Below, one piece after another: positions 36,343-45,883 of a stretch of 64,000 nt of DNA. The first letter of the stretch is position 1, and each line of letters starts with the position of its first letter. This DNA comes from Novosphingobium silvae (GTDB taxonomy: Bacteria; Pseudomonadota; Alphaproteobacteria; Sphingomonadales; Sphingomonadaceae), in contig NZ_WVTD01000006.1 of NCBI RefSeq assembly GCF_009856825.1, positions 62,001-126,000 on the forward strand, read 5' to 3'. The position numbers were made by a program, and so were the translations under genes. The notes under the pieces were generated by a model. It was not told the origin of the DNA. It saw only the letters and a program-made list of their open reading frames with translations, and did no database searches.

Positions 36343-37172
36343 GCGATCCTGTCCTGCCCCCACTGCGCGAAGTCATCGCCCGCCATGGCCTTTCCGCTTC
36401 GAAAGCGCTGGGGCAGAACTTCCTCTTCGACGAGCAACTGCTCGACCGCATCGCGGCGATTCCGGGATCGTTACAGGACCGGCACGTCCTCGAGATCGGT
36501 CCGGGCCCCGGCGGCCTGACGCGCGCGCTGCTGCGCGCCGGGGCGAACGTCACCGCGATCGAGATGGACCGGCGCTGCCTGCCGGCGCTCGCCGAACTGG
36601 AGGCTGCGTTCCCCGGCAAGCTCCGGGTGATCGAGGGCGATGCGCTCAAGATCGATCCGGCTACCTTGTTCGAGGGGCCGTACCACATCGTCGCCAACTT
36701 GCCGTACAACGTGGGCACGGCGCTTTTCACGGGCTGGCTTTCCGGCGAGGCTTGGCCGCCGCAATGGGCCTCGCTGACGCTGATGTTCCAGGAGGAAGTC
36801 GCGCGCCGGATCATCGCCGAGCCGGACACGTCGGCATATGGCCGCCTCGCGGTACTGGCGCAGTGGCGTTCCCATGCGAAGCTGGCGATGAAGGTTCACC
36901 GCAGCGCCTTCACCCCGCCGCCCAAGGTCATGTCCGCCATCGTCCACGTGACGCCGGGCGCGGCGCCGGCAGGTGTCTCGATGCGTATGCTCGAACGGGT
37001 GACGGAAGGTGCGTTCGGTCAGCGCCGCAAGATGCTGCGCCAGAGCCTCAAGGGCGTGCCCGGCGCGCTCGATGTTCTGGAGGCGCTGGGCATCGATCCC
37101 CAGCGCCGCGCCGAAACGCTCTCGGTAGCCGAGTTCGTGGCCGTGGCCGAAGCGCTTACCCGCAAGAAGTAA
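36339..37172 (+). CDS. rsmA: 16S rRNA (adenine-1518/1519-N6)-dimethyltransferase
   Basis: A 277-aa SAM enzyme (KsgA) that dimethylates two adenines in the 3' hairpin of 16S r[31 protein letters not shown] (SAM loop), VTAIEMDRR and the catalytic [10 protein letters not shown] appear in order, and the small helical domain ([14 protein letters not shown]) closes the protein. ATGA overlap with pdxA implies coupling. Last gene of lptD-surA-pdxA-rsmA; glcB converges from the right with a 97-bp gap. Confidence 0.97.
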   Translation: MSDPVLPPLREVIARHGLSASKALGQNFLFDEQLLDRIAAIPGSLQDRHVLEIGPGPGGLTRALLRAGANVTAIEMDRRCLPALAELEAAFPGKLRVIEGDALKIDPATLFEGPYHIVANLPYNVGTALFTGWLSGEAWPPQWASLTLMFQEEVARRIIAEPDTSAYGRLAVLAQWRSHAKLAMKVHRSAFTPPPKVMSAIVHVTPGAAPAGVSMRMLERVTEGAFGQRRKMLRQSLKGVPGALDVLEALGIDPQRRAETLSVAEFVAVAEALTRKK

Positions 37173-37269
37173 GACCTCGGGGCGGCAGGTGCCGCCCCCG
37201 CGCACGAGGCTTCACCGGCCGGGCGGACCTTCCGCACCGGGCCGGCGAAGTGTCACCCAGGAGCGCCGT

Positions 37270-39375
37270 TCAGGCCGCCTTCTTGCGCAAGCGCCACTCA
37301 TGCAGCAGCGGTTCGGTATAGCCGCTGGGCTGTGCCGCGCCCTTGAACACGAGATCGCAGGCAGCCTGGAAGGCCATGCTGGTATCCCAGTCGCCGGCCA
37401 TCGGCTCGTAGTGCGGGTCGGCCGCGTTCTGCGCGTCCACCTTGGCCGCCATGCGCTTCAGCGCATCCATCACCTGCTCCTCGCTGCACACCCCGTGCAG
37501 CAGCCAGTTGGCCATATGCTGGCTGGAGATGCGCAATGTCGCGCGGTCTTCCATCAGGCCGACGTCGTCGATGTCGGGCACCTTGGAACAGCCGACCCCC
37601 TGGTCGATCCACCGAACGACGTAGCCGAGCAGCCCCTGGGCGTTGTTGTCCAGTTCATCGCGCACTTCCTCCTCGGACCAGTTCGTGCCGTCCGCGAGCG
37701 GAACCTGCAGCAACTGGTCGAGCCCGGGAATGTCGCTCGCGGCCAGTCCTTCGCGAAGACCGAAGACGTCGACCTGGTGATAGTGCATCGCATGCAGCGT
37801 CGCGGCCGTGGGCGAGGGAACCCAAGCGGTGTTGGCGCCGGTGCGCGGGTGAGCGATCTTCTGCTCCATCATGTCGCGCATCATATCGGGCGCGGCCCAC
37901 ATGCCCTTGCCGATCTGCGCCACGCCCGAGAGCCCGTGGCGCAACCCGATCGCCACGTTGCGCTTCTCGTAGGCCTGGATCCACGTCGAACCCTTGATCG
38001 CGGCCTTCCGGATCATCGGCCCGGCGTGCATCGAGGTATGGATCTCATCACCGGTCCGGTCGAGGAAGCCGGTGTTGATGAAGACGATCCTTTCCCGCAC
38101 TTCCCGGATGCAGGCCGCGAGGTTGGCGGACGTGCGACGCTCCTCGTCCATGACTCCGACCTTGATGGTGTGGTGAGCAAGGCCAAGAAGGTCCTCGACC
38201 GCATCGAACAGGTCATTGGCGAAGGCGCATTCCTCGGGGCCGTGCATCTTCGGCTTGACGATGTAGATCGAGCCCTTGCGGCTGTTGCCGTACTTCGTGA
38301 GACCCTTCACGTCCTGCGTGGAAATGGCGCTGGTGACGACCGCATCGAGGATGCCCTCGGGTATCTCGCCGCCATCAGGCAGGAGGATCGCGGGGTTGGT
38401 CATGAGATGGCCCACGTTGCGCACGAACAGCAACGAGCGGCCGGGCAGCACTGCCTTTTCACCCGTCTGCAGAGTGACGGCCTTGTCCGCCGCGAGCGTG
38501 CGGGTCAGCGCGCGGCCGTTCTTCTCGAACGTGTCGGTGAGGTCCCCCCGGATCACGCCGAGCCAGTTGGCATAGGCGGCGAGCTTGTCCTGCGCATCCA
38601 CTGCGGCGATCGAATCCTCGAGATCGACGATCGTGGTAAGCGCCGCCTCCAGCACTATGTCCGAAATTCCGGCCCGATCGGTACTGCCGACCGCGCTCGT
38701 GGCATCGAACTGAACCTCGATGGCAAGACCGTTGTTGCTGAAAAGCAGCCCCTTGTCCGTCTCGCCCAGATACTGCCGGTCATCGGCGAGTTCGAGGAAC
38801 TCGGGACTTTCCAGATCGGCCCATGAACCGGCCTTGAGCGGAACGGCCTCGTCCAGGAACGCCCTTCCCGCCGCGATCACCGCCGCGCCGCGCGCCGGGT
38901 CGTAGCCGGGGCCCTGCGCCGGCGCGGCATCCAGAGCGTCAGTGCCGTACCATGCGTCGTAGAGGCTGCCCCAGCGGGCATTGGCCGCGTTCAGCAGGAA
39001 GCGGGCATTGAGAACCGGCACGACGAGTTGCGGCCCGGCCATGTTGGCGATCTCGGGATCGACATCGCGGGTGGAAATCGTGAAGGCGTCCGGCTCCGGG
39101 ACAAGGTAGCCGATCCGGCGCAGGAAGGCCTGGTACTCGTCCTGGTCGATCCCGCGCCCGGCCCTGTCCACATGCCAGGCGTCGATCTGGGCCTGCAGCA
39201 AATCGCGCTTGTCCAGAAGCTCGCGATTGCGCCGCGCGTGGACGGCGGCGAGCTGTGCGAAACCTTCCCAGAACGATGCTGCGTCCTGCCCGATGGGCGG
39301 CAGGACCTGCTCCTCGATGAACGCGGCCAGTCCCGCGTCGACCTTCAGCCCGGAGCGATCAACCCTTTCAGTCAT
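37270..39375 (-). CDS. glcB: Malate synthase G
   Basis: A 701-aa enzyme condensing glyoxylate with acetyl-CoA to malate. [32 protein letters not shown] (magnesium/glyoxylate site), [13 protein letters not shown] and [16 protein letters not shown] are isoform G signatures, and the length fits G (about 720) rather than A (about 530). The catalytic base Asp is probably in [36 protein letters not shown] upstream supports ATG 39375. Alone here; no isocitrate lyase gene is adjacent (the superfamily member at 13913 is not one). Confidence 0.96.
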   Translation of the reverse strand: MTERVDRSGLKVDAGLAAFIEEQVLPPIGQDAASFWEGFAQLAAVHARRNRELLDKRDLLQAQIDAWHVDRAGRGIDQDEYQAFLRRIGYLVPEPDAFTISTRDVDPEIANMAGPQLVVPVLNARFLLNAANARWGSLYDAWYGTDALDAAPAQGPGYDPARGAAVIAAGRAFLDEAVPLKAGSWADLESPEFLELADDRQYLGETDKGLLFSNNGLAIEVQFDATSAVGSTDRAGISDIVLEAALTTIVDLEDSIAAVDAQDKLAAYANWLGVIRGDLTDTFEKNGRALTRTLAADKAVTLQTGEKAVLPGRSLLFVRNVGHLMTNPAILLPDGGEIPEGILDAVVTSAISTQDVKGLTKYGNSRKGSIYIVKPKMHGPEECAFANDLFDAVEDLLGLAHHTIKVGVMDEERRTSANLAACIREVRERIVFINTGFLDRTGDEIHTSMHAGPMIRKAAIKGSTWIQAYEKRNVAIGLRHGLSGVAQIGKGMWAAPDMMRDMMEQKIAHPRTGANTAWVPSPTAATLHAMHYHQVDVFGLREGLAASDIPGLDQLLQVPLADGTNWSEEEVRDELDNNAQGLLGYVVRWIDQGVGCSKVPDIDDVGLMEDRATLRISSQHMANWLLHGVCSEEQVMDALKRMAAKVDAQNAADPHYEPMAGDWDTSMAFQAACDLVFKGAAQPSGYTEPLLHEWRLRKKAA

Positions 39376-39675
39376 ACTTCCTCGCACTGTTTTGCCTCGC
39401 ACGGTCTCGAACGCACAGGCCGGACGCACCGGCTGCAACGTCTTTTGACGAATACCAAAACTGCCCTGGGGAAGGAGTTGAAGCGATATGGCCCAGCGGC
39501 ACCGACTTGGCAACACTTCGCGCATCCTGAAACGGCTACCCTGTTGCCCCCCCGGGTTTCCCACGATTTACACCGCGAGTCGGAAACCCTTACACTTTGG
39601 GCGGCGCACCGGCTTCAATGCCGCGGGAACGCGTGCTTGGCACGGTCGTTGCTAAACGGGGACCAGGACAAAGGG
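39376..39675. other. 300-bp intergenic region, no gene seen
   Basis: Lies between divergent glcB and the small membrane-protein gene. It must hold both promoters; I find no convincing -35/-10 pair. A run of seven C (39547 onward) and several GC-rich short repeats are present. Open frames crossing it are short and lack ribosome sites. Confidence 0.5.
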
Positions 39676-39960
39676 ATGGAAATGCTCCGGAAAATCGGTC
39701 GCCTGTTCGTGATCAAGACGAACTGGGAGGCGTACATGATCATCTACGCCCTCGCCTTGGGCGCGGTCGAACGCGGGACCGTCTATCTGTCCCGCTTTCC
39801 CGGCGTTGGCGGCAAGCTGCTGTTCCTCGCCTGCACCGGAGCCGTGTTCATGGCGGGCGCGAAGATCCTGGACTGCATCAAGTACGAGAAGGCAGCTTTT
39901 CTGGAGAAGCAGGCAGGCCTCGCGGACGAGCATCCCGAGATTCGGCGCAAGGCCGCGTGA
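39676..39960 (+). CDS. Small two-span membrane protein, function unknown
   Basis: A 94-aa protein, MEMLRKIGRLFVIKTNWEAYM..., with hydrophobic segments at about residues 20-35 (MIIYALALGAV) and 47-66 (KLLFLACTGAVFMAGAKIL) and a charged C-terminal tail. Start ATG 39676 follows AAAGGG closely; ATG 39682 would lose two residues and has a better-spaced AAGGGATGG. No family with a known job is recognised. It lies between glcB and ssrA with no operon partner. Confidence 0.68.
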   Translation: MEMLRKIGRLFVIKTNWEAYMIIYALALGAVERGTVYLSRFPGVGGKLLFLACTGAVFMAGAKILDCIKYEKAAFLEKQAGLADEHPEIRRKAA

Positions 39961-40019
39961 AGCGCGGACGGCGCGCAAGGAGCAGGGCGAAACCGGGCGC
40001 CTGCATCGACGATATGGGA

Positions 40020-40385
40020 AGGTGGGGTGATTCTGTTGACAGGCTCACCCCGGGCCCCTGGAATCCGCTTCTGTTACCCGGTGGGTCCAACCGTGTTCTG
40101 GCTTTGTAACTTCGGGGCGTTAGCCCCTAGAATTACGCTGCGAGAGCAAGTGCGTCGTTGTCGTTGGCACTTATGAGTTTTGAGCCTTGAACGGGTTACT
40201 CAGCCCGGATGAAAACAACGCTTTTCAACACACGTCGATCCTAGTTCGGCCCCGTCAACACCCCTGCGACAACAGGGTAGCCTTCCAAGGAAGGCGGGTG
40301 ATGGTGGAGCCGCCGGGTACCGCCCCCGGGTCCGCTGCATCTATTGCACGCTGCAATTTATCATCATAGCCGACCAAAGCCGGCA
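40020..40385 (-). ncRNA. ssrA: tmRNA (permuted, two-piece)
   Basis: tmRNA frees stalled ribosomes with SmpB and tags the nascent chain for proteolysis. On the minus strand the acceptor piece comes first, ending CGGCTCCACCA at 40302, with a T-arm stem CCGGG/CCCGG just before. A 48-nt spacer follows, then the coding piece starts GGGGCCG at 40253. GGGGCCG pairs with CGGCTCC as a 7-bp acceptor stem with one G-U. The tag frame 40168-40133 reads ANDNDALALAA then TAA, directly followed by a GGGGC/GCCCC hairpin. This acceptor-before-coding order is the alphaproteobacterial permutation. The 3' end of the coding piece is approximate; the hairpin 40024-40051 may be its last helix. CCA is encoded. Confidence 0.95.
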
Positions 40386-40391
40386 GGTGCC

Positions 40392-40419
40392 CATATAGAG
40401 CCTCGATCCTGAATGTGAA
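40392..40419 (-). promoter_or_regulatory. Probable sigma-70 promoter of ssrA
   Basis: On the minus strand TTCACA (40419-40414) and TATATG (40397-40392) are separated by 16 bp, placing the transcript start at about 40384-40386, just upstream of the acceptor piece. A strong constitutive promoter is expected for tmRNA; the spacing is one base short of ideal. Confidence 0.55.
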
Positions 40420-40468
40420 GTGGCCGCATGCAGCGGCTTGCATCCCGGAACATCTCCCTGCACCGCTT

Positions 40469-40939
40469 TCAGCCCTGCGGCTTGCGCAGTTCCGCCAGGA
40501 TTTCCTTGAGCGTGTCAAGCTGCGGGTCGGTCGGGGCGGCAGGCGCGTCGGCGGTGGCGTCGGCCTTCGCCTGCTCGTGCTTGGCGGCCTCGACCATCTT
40601 GTTGATCGAGCGCACCAGCAGGAACAGCACCAGCGCAATGATCAGGAAGTTCACGACCTGCGTGATGAACTCGCCATAGCCGATCATGGGCACGCCCGCC
40701 GACTTGAGCGCCGCATAGTCGGTAACACTGCCGGTGTAGCCCGCCGGGATCGCTCCCAGTCGGAAGAAGTAGTTCGAAAAGTCGATGTCGCCGAAGGCCC
40801 ATCCGATGACCGGCATGATGAGGTTCTCGTTCAGGGAGGTCACGATCTTGCCGAACGCCGCGCCGATCATGACGCCGACGGCCAGATCGAGCACGTTTCC
40901 GCGCGCGATGAACTTCTTGAATTCGTCGACGATTGCCAT
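40469..40939 (-). CDS. mscL: Large-conductance mechanosensitive channel
   Basis: A 156-aa inner-membrane channel that opens at high membrane tension and releases solutes in osmotic down-shock. FKKFIARGNVLDLAVGVMIGAAFGKIVTSL is the amphipathic N-helix and TM1 (pore), IMPVIGWAFGDIDFSNYF the loop, and FITQVVNFLIIALVLFLLVRSINKM TM2. The C-terminus forms the helical bundle (DTLKEILAELRK). ATG 40939 is used; a longer in-frame region upstream is not conserved. About 20 residues longer than E. coli MscL because of an Ala/Pro/Thr linker near residue 130. Confidence 0.95.
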   Translation of the reverse strand: MAIVDEFKKFIARGNVLDLAVGVMIGAAFGKIVTSLNENLIMPVIGWAFGDIDFSNYFFRLGAIPAGYTGSVTDYAALKSAGVPMIGYGEFITQVVNFLIIALVLFLLVRSINKMVEAAKHEQAKADATADAPAAPTDPQLDTLKEILAELRKPQG

Positions 40940-41151
40940 TCGCAAGCAAGCTCCTGTTGAGACGCGTGCCCTATGAGCGAGCACTTTGGCACAGTCACGC
41001 CTTCCGCTCGCCGGATTGTCAACCCTCTCGAACCGAGCGGAACGGCGGTTATCCTTGCGCGAAGCCGCGTCTTGATCCGTCATGGAGGTGCGCTATCTAT
41101 CGGACTTGGAAGCAGCCGGCAGCCCCGGCCTGCGCTGGAGGAACGAAACCG

Positions 41152-41781
41152 ATGACGCTCGTGAACGCCGCTCCCGTTGCCAACGGCCGTGGCCGCAGGA
41201 TGCTTGCCCCCGGTCTGGCCCTCGCCGCGGCGCTGTCGCTTTCCGCGTGCGGCTTCAACTCGGTCCCTACCAAGCAGGAGGCCGCGAAGGCCAAGTGGGC
41301 GGACGTCGAGGCGGCATTCCAGGAGCGCGCCAACCTCGTTCCGAACCTCGCTGCCGTCGCCAAGGGCGCGGCCGAGCAGGAGAAAGGCATTCTCGTCGGC
41401 GTCACCGAAGCGCGGGCCAAGGCCACGTCGATCCAGGTGACGGGCGAGGATCTCGGCGATCCCGCGAAGATGGAGCAGTTCCAGCAGGCGCAAGCCGCGC
41501 TGGGCGCAAACATCGGTCGCCTGCTGGCCAGCGTGGAAGCCTATCCCGACGTCAAGTCCAACGCCAACTACCAGATGCTCCAGAGCCAGCTGGAAGGGCA
41601 GGAAAACCGCATCCGCATCACCATCCGCGACTACAACGCGGCCGTGCAGGACTATAACACCGAAGTGCGCACTTTCCCCTCGATGATCGGCGCGCGCCTG
41701 CGCGGGGCCGAGCCGCTGGTGCCGTACAAGTCGGTCACCCCGGGCGCCGAGGCCGCCCCCAGCCTCGAAGGCAAGATCTGA
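41152..41781 (+). CDS. LemA family lipoprotein
   Basis: A 209-aa protein with an N-terminal lipobox LSLSAC at about residue 33, so likely lipid-anchored in the envelope. The helical LemA domain follows (AFQERANLVPNLAAVAKGAAEQEKGILVGVTEARA, NANYQMLQSQLEGQENRIRITIRDYNAAVQDYN). CTGGAGGAACG is the ribosome site. It is followed after 4 bp by a TPM-domain gene and then a second one. LemA-TPM neighbours recur in bacteria; a role in membrane or envelope quality control is suspected. Confidence 0.9.
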   Translation: MTLVNAAPVANGRGRRMLAPGLALAAALSLSACGFNSVPTKQEAAKAKWADVEAAFQERANLVPNLAAVAKGAAEQEKGILVGVTEARAKATSIQVTGEDLGDPAKMEQFQQAQAALGANIGRLLASVEAYPDVKSNANYQMLQSQLEGQENRIRITIRDYNAAVQDYNTEVRTFPSMIGARLRGAEPLVPYKSVTPGAEAAPSLEGKI

Positions 41782-41785
41782 TCCG

Positions 41786-42604
41786 GTGAACCGTTCCCGG
41801 GTCGTTCTGACGGCCGCGATCCTTGCCCTGTGCTGCCTCTTTTCGGCAGTGCCGGGCGCCTGGGCACAAGAAGGCGGCGGACCGCAGTTTCCGAAGCTGA
41901 GCGGGCGCGTCGTCGATGCGGCGAACGTGATCCCCGATGCCGAGGAAGCGCGCCTCGTACAGAAGCTGGAGGCGCTGGAGAGGCAGTCCCGCCGCCAGTT
42001 CGTGATCGCGACCGTGCCCAGTCTGGGCGGCTACGAGATCTCCGACTACGGCTACCAGCTCGGCCGCGCATGGGGCATCGGCCAGAAGGATGCCAACGAC
42101 GGCGCCATTCTCCTTGTCGCCCCGAATGAGCGCAAGGTGCGGATCGAGGTCGGCTACGGGCTCGAGCCGATCCTGACCGACGGCATGAGTTTCCTCATCA
42201 TCAACCGGCAGATCCTGCCCCGGTTCAAGGCCGGCGACATGCTCGGCGGCATCGAGGCGGGTGCCGACGCGATTATCCGACAGCTTACCCTGCCGCCCGA
42301 GGAAGCACAGAAGATCGCCGCGCAGGCCGATGCCAGGCGCGCGGACCAGGGCGACGACATATCGCTCGGCACCGTGATCTTCATCCTGATGATCATCTTC
42401 TTCTTCGTCCTGCCGATCCTGCGGTCGGTTGCGGGCGGCGGAGGCCGGCGCCGCAGCGGCTTCGGTGCGCCCATCATCTGGCTGCCCGGCGGTTTCGGCG
42501 GCGACGACGACCATGGTGGCTGGGGCGGCGGTGGATGGGGCGGCGGCGGCTTCTCGGGCGGCGGCGGCAGCTTCGGCGGCGGCGGTGCGAGCGGGAGTTG
42601 GTGA
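41786..42604 (+). CDS. TPM-domain protein (YgcG-like) with Gly-rich C-terminus
   Basis: A 272-aa protein from a GTG start. Signal peptide (VVLTAAILALCCLFSAVPGAWAQ), then the TPM domain (LSGRVVDAANVIPDAEEARLVQKLEALERQSRRQFVIATVPSLGG, GYGLEPILTDGMSFLIINRQILPRFKAGD), a membrane helix near residue 200 (TVIFILMIIFFFVLPIL), and a glycine-rich tail (WGGGGWGGGGFSGGGGSFGG). This layout is the standard YgcG/TPM type. It probably sits in the inner membrane with TPM outside. It is 4 bp after the LemA gene and 2 bp before the next TPM gene. Confidence 0.9.
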   Translation: MNRSRVVLTAAILALCCLFSAVPGAWAQEGGGPQFPKLSGRVVDAANVIPDAEEARLVQKLEALERQSRRQFVIATVPSLGGYEISDYGYQLGRAWGIGQKDANDGAILLVAPNERKVRIEVGYGLEPILTDGMSFLIINRQILPRFKAGDMLGGIEAGADAIIRQLTLPPEEAQKIAAQADARRADQGDDISLGTVIFILMIIFFFVLPILRSVAGGGGRRRSGFGAPIIWLPGGFGGDDDHGGWGGGGWGGGGFSGGGGSFGGGGASGSW

Positions 42605-42606
42605 CG

Positions 42607-43290
42607 ATGGCCAAGGCGAAATACCTGTCGGAGGCGGATCACCAGCGCATCAGCGCCGCCGTGGCCGAGGCCGAGCGGCTCAGCTCGGGCGAGATCGTGA
42701 CGATCCTGGCCGACCGTTCGGACGGCTACACCGATGTGGCGCTGGCGTGGGCGGCCCTGGTCGCCTTCCTTGCGCTCGGCGCGCTGGCGATCGCGCCGGA
42801 CTTTCACATGGACCTTTACGACCGGCTTTTTGCGGACTGGGGGCATGAATGGTCCGCGCGCATGATGTTCTCGCTCGCTTTGGGGACTGCGGCGCTGGCG
42901 TTCGCGGCGATGATGATGCTGCAGCTGTGGCAGCCGCTGCGGTTCCTCCTCATCCCCGGTCCCATCCGGACGATGCGGGTCCACGAGCGCGCCCTGCGCG
43001 CGTTCCGCATCGGGGCCGAGCGGCGCACCTCCGGCCGCACCGGCATCCTCATCTATCTGTCCATGCGCGAACACCGCGCCGAGATCCTCGCCGACGAGGC
43101 CATCGCCACCAAAGTGGAGCCGGGCGTGTGGGCCGAGGCGATGACCGCCATGCTCGCGCACTTGCGGCAGGGTGACAATGCAGAGGCCATGATCGCGGCC
43201 GTCGCGAAAGTGGGCCCCGTCCTTGCCACTCATGTGCCCCGGATGGAGGGGGACGTGAACGAACTTCCTGACAGGCTGATCGAAGTATGA
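42607..43290 (+). CDS. Second TPM-domain membrane protein
   Basis: A 227-aa protein without signal peptide. TPM-like N-terminus (LSEADHQRISAAVAEAERLSSGEIVTILADRSDGY), two membrane helices (about 46-64, and 88-108 in FSLALGTAALAFAAMMMLQL), then the rest of the TPM domain (RTSGRTGILIYLSMREHRAEILADEAI). The TPM domain is therefore split by helices, unlike the first copy. ATG 42607 follows the previous stop; GTG 42601 is possible. Its stop overlaps the Nudix ATG. Together LemA, TPM-1 and TPM-2 form one operon. Confidence 0.85.
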   Translation: MAKAKYLSEADHQRISAAVAEAERLSSGEIVTILADRSDGYTDVALAWAALVAFLALGALAIAPDFHMDLYDRLFADWGHEWSARMMFSLALGTAALAFAAMMMLQLWQPLRFLLIPGPIRTMRVHERALRAFRIGAERRTSGRTGILIYLSMREHRAEILADEAIATKVEPGVWAEAMTAMLAHLRQGDNAEAMIAAVAKVGPVLATHVPRMEGDVNELPDRLIEV

Positions 43291-43883
43291 CCAATACGAA
43301 CGCCGCCCCTCTATCGGATCACTACGACGCCGACAAGCCGGTGGAGGTGATGTGGGAAGGCCGTTTCATCACGGCCAAGCGGCAGGGACGGTGGGAATAC
43401 GTCAGCCGCTCGCGCGGTATCCGTGCCGCCGTCATCCTCGCCGTCGACAGCGAAGGCCATGTCATCCTCGTCGAGCAGTTCCGGGTGCCGCTGGGCAGGC
43501 GCTGCATAGAGCTTCCCGCCGGGCTGGTCGGCGATCACGAGGATCATCTGGACGAGGAATCGGCGCTCGCCGCCGCCCGCGAGCTGGAGGAGGAAACCGG
43601 CTATCGTGCCGGGCGGATGGAGATGATCGGCGACTTCCACTCGTCGCCCGGCATGGTGAGCGAGAGCTTCACGCTGTTTCGCGCCCACGATCTGGTCAAG
43701 GTCGGCGAAGGCGGCGGCGTGGACAGCGAGGACATCGTCGTGCACCGCGTGCCCGTTTCCGACATTGCGCAGGCCCTCGGCCGGTGGCGGGCGGAAGGCT
43801 ATGCGATGGACGTGAAGCTGCTCGCCCTGCTAGGCCCCGTCCTGCTCGGGCCCGCCCTGCTCGAGACTACGCCGCTCGGCTGA
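43287..43883 (+). CDS. Nudix hydrolase (ADP-ribose pyrophosphatase-like)
   Basis: A 198-aa protein. The Nudix box runs GDHEDHLDEESALAAARELEEETGY: the REL-EEETG core is intact, while the segment between Gly and the first Glu is two residues longer than the G-x5-E consensus, as in ADP-ribose pyrophosphatases. It precedes GDFHSSPGMVSESFTLF, a Glu/Pro region typical of ADPRases. It overlaps the TPM-2 stop by 4 bp, so it belongs to that operon. Hydrolysis of ADP-ribose or ADP-sugars is likely; exact substrate unknown. Confidence 0.88.
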   Translation: MTNTNAAPLSDHYDADKPVEVMWEGRFITAKRQGRWEYVSRSRGIRAAVILAVDSEGHVILVEQFRVPLGRRCIELPAGLVGDHEDHLDEESALAAARELEEETGYRAGRMEMIGDFHSSPGMVSESFTLFRAHDLVKVGEGGGVDSEDIVVHRVPVSDIAQALGRWRAEGYAMDVKLLALLGPVLLGPALLETTPLG

Positions 43884-43884
43884 G

Positions 43885-44088
43885 ATGCGAACGAGCCCGG
43901 GCATCTGCCAGCGCAAGGCGCAATACCCGGACGAGGCGGCGGCGCTGACGGTGGCGGCGCGGGCGCCCTTTCCCTTGCGCCCCTATCGCTGCGAACTTTG
44001 CCGCCACTTCCATCTTACCGGCCGGACAAGGGGCATGAAGCTGCCGCAGTTCGAACTGGAGCGACGCCGGAGCGCGGCGCCGCGCTGA
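43885..44088 (+). CDS. Small putative zinc-binding protein
   Basis: A 67-aa protein with Cys8, then CELC (36-39) and H-x-H (41-43) in YRCELCRHFHLTGRT. The spacing matches a small Cys/His zinc knuckle common in phage and bacterial mini-proteins. ATG 43885 follows the Nudix stop by 1 bp, so it is the last gene of the LemA-TPM-TPM-Nudix run. The tail is Arg-rich. Possible nucleic-acid binding is inference only. Confidence 0.7.
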   Translation: MRTSPGICQRKAQYPDEAAALTVAARAPFPLRPYRCELCRHFHLTGRTRGMKLPQFELERRRSAAPR

Positions 44089-44124
44089 CCGGCGCCGACA
44101 GACCCGGCACCGTCAGGCCTATGG

Positions 44125-44994
44125 TCAAAGCGTCTGGAAGATCGCGCCGAAGTCCTTCCCCCCGTTTCCAGCCTCGACGAAAGTCTCGTAGATCCGGGTC
44201 GCGTGCTCGCCCATCGGCACGCTGGCGCCCGCCGTTCCCGCGCCCGCCATGGCGAGGCGCAGGTCCTTGAGCATCAGCGCCGAGGCAAAGCCGCCGGCAT
44301 AGTCGTTGTCCGCAGGGCTTGCGGCACCCACGCCGGGCGCCGGAGTATAGTCGTTCAGCGACCAGCAGTAGCCCGTGGACTTGGAACTGATCTCGTAGAA
44401 CTTCTGCGGATCGAGGCCGGCCTTCTCCGCAAGCGCCAGCGCCTCGCAGGTGCCGATCATGTGGATGGCAAGGAGCATGTTGTTGCACATCTTGGCGACC
44501 TGCCCTGCCCCGATCTCGCCCGCGTGGATCACCGCCTTGGCCATCGGCTCGAGCACGGCGCGCGCGCGCTCGAACACCGCATCGCTTCCTCCGACCATGA
44601 AGGTCAGAGTTCCGCCGTTGGCAGCCGCGATCCCGCCGGAAACCGGCGCATCGACCATCTCGTATCCCGCCTCGTGCGCAAGGGCAGCCACGGCGCGGGC
44701 CGTCTCGAGGTCGATCGTGGAGCAGTCGATGAACAAGGCGCCGGTCGGTGCCTTGCCGATGACCTCGTCGGTATAGACCGATCGCACGATGCCGCCGTTG
44801 GGCAGCATCGTCACCACCGCATCGACGCCCTGGACCGCTTCGCCGACCTTCGTGAAGGCCGCGCATCCGCTCTCCTGCGCCCGGGCAAGCGCTTCGGGCG
44901 AAAGGTCGAAGGCATGGACTTCATGTCCTGCCTTGACGAGGTTTGCGGCCATGCCTCCACCCATGTTGCCGAGGCCGATGAACGCGATCTTCAT
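44125..44994 (-). CDS. mmsB: 3-hydroxyisobutyrate dehydrogenase
   Basis: A 289-aa beta-hydroxyacid dehydrogenase. MKIAFIGLGNMGGGMAANLVKAGH is the NAD-binding start, VDAPVSGGIAAANGGTLTFMVGG is the substrate loop of the family, and the catalytic Lys is in GAGQVAKMCNN. It oxidises 3-hydroxyisobutyrate to methylmalonate semialdehyde in valine breakdown. Last gene of the operon acyl-CoA dehydrogenase - hydrolase - hydratase - mmsB. The next enzyme, MmsA, is not in the window. Confidence 0.94.
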   Translation of the reverse strand: MKIAFIGLGNMGGGMAANLVKAGHEVHAFDLSPEALARAQESGCAAFTKVGEAVQGVDAVVTMLPNGGIVRSVYTDEVIGKAPTGALFIDCSTIDLETARAVAALAHEAGYEMVDAPVSGGIAAANGGTLTFMVGGSDAVFERARAVLEPMAKAVIHAGEIGAGQVAKMCNNMLLAIHMIGTCEALALAEKAGLDPQKFYEISSKSTGYCWSLNDYTPAPGVGAASPADNDYAGGFASALMLKDLRLAMAGAGTAGASVPMGEHATRIYETFVEAGNGGKDFGAIFQTL

Positions 44995-45100
44995 TGCATG
45001 CTCTCCATGGATTACCGACCAGCCTTTCGGCAGGTTTCCAGTGTTCCTTGCCCTGCCGCCCCGCGCATTGCGCCTGTTCGAAGGAGGAGCTTCCAGGGCT

Positions 45101-45883
45101 TTACTTGCCCTTCCACACTCCGGGGCGCTTTTCGACGAAGGCTGCCATGCCCTCCGCCTTGTCCTCGGTGGCGGTGAGCACCTGGAACATGCGCCGCTCC
45201 ATCACGAGGCCGGTCTCGAGCGTCGTCTCGAACGCGATATTGACCATCTCCTTGTTCATCGTCGCGGCGAGCGGGGGCATGGCGGCGATCGTCTCGGCGG
45301 ACTTGAGCGCCGTTTCCAGCAGCCTGTCGAGCGGCACGACCTGGCTGACCAGACCCGAGCGCTCGGCTTCGGCGGCATCCATCATCCGCCCCGTCAGGCA
45401 CATGTCCATTGCCTTCGCCTTCCCGACCGCCCGGGTCAGCCGCTGCGAGCCGCCCATCCCCGGCGCCACGCCGAGCTTGATCTCGGGCTGGCCGAACTTC
45501 GCGGTGTCGGAGGCGATGATGAAATCCGCCATCATTGCAAGTTCGCATCCGCCGCCAAGCGCGAACCCGTTGACCGCGGCGATCCAGGGCTTGCGAGTGG
45601 CTTTGACGATCCGGCTTGTCCAGCCGGCGAAGAAGTCCTCGGCATAGAACTCCGCGCTCGGCTTGTCGGACATCTCCTTGATGTCGGCGCCGGCTGCAAA
45701 GGCCTTCTCGCCCGATCCCGTGATGACCGCGCAGCCCTGCGAGCGATCCGCTTCGAACGTGGCAAAGGCTTCGATCAGTTCCGCAAGGACTGTGGAGTTC
45801 AGCGCGTTCAGGGCCTGCGGGCGGTTCAGCGTGATGAGAGTGACAGCGCCCCTCTGTTCGACCAGGATCGTTTCGTAAGTCAT
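45101..45883 (-). CDS. Enoyl-CoA hydratase (valine/short-chain)
   Basis: A 260-aa crotonase-family enzyme. Oxyanion segment [11 protein letters not shown], catalytic Glu114 in [12 protein letters not shown] and Glu134 in [19 protein letters not shown] are present. It would hydrate methacrylyl-CoA to 3-hydroxyisobutyryl-CoA in this operon. ATG 45883 overlaps the preceding hydrolase stop (ATGA); an ATG at 45895 would add 4 residues. mmsB starts 106 bp downstream. Confidence 0.93.
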   Translation of the reverse strand: MTYETILVEQRGAVTLITLNRPQALNALNSTVLAELIEAFATFEADRSQGCAVITGSGEKAFAAGADIKEMSDKPSAEFYAEDFFAGWTSRIVKATRKPWIAAVNGFALGGGCELAMMADFIIASDTAKFGQPEIKLGVAPGMGGSQRLTRAVGKAKAMDMCLTGRMMDAAEAERSGLVSQVVPLDRLLETALKSAETIAAMPPLAATMNKEMVNIAFETTLETGLVMERRMFQVLTATEDKAEGMAAFVEKRPGVWKGK

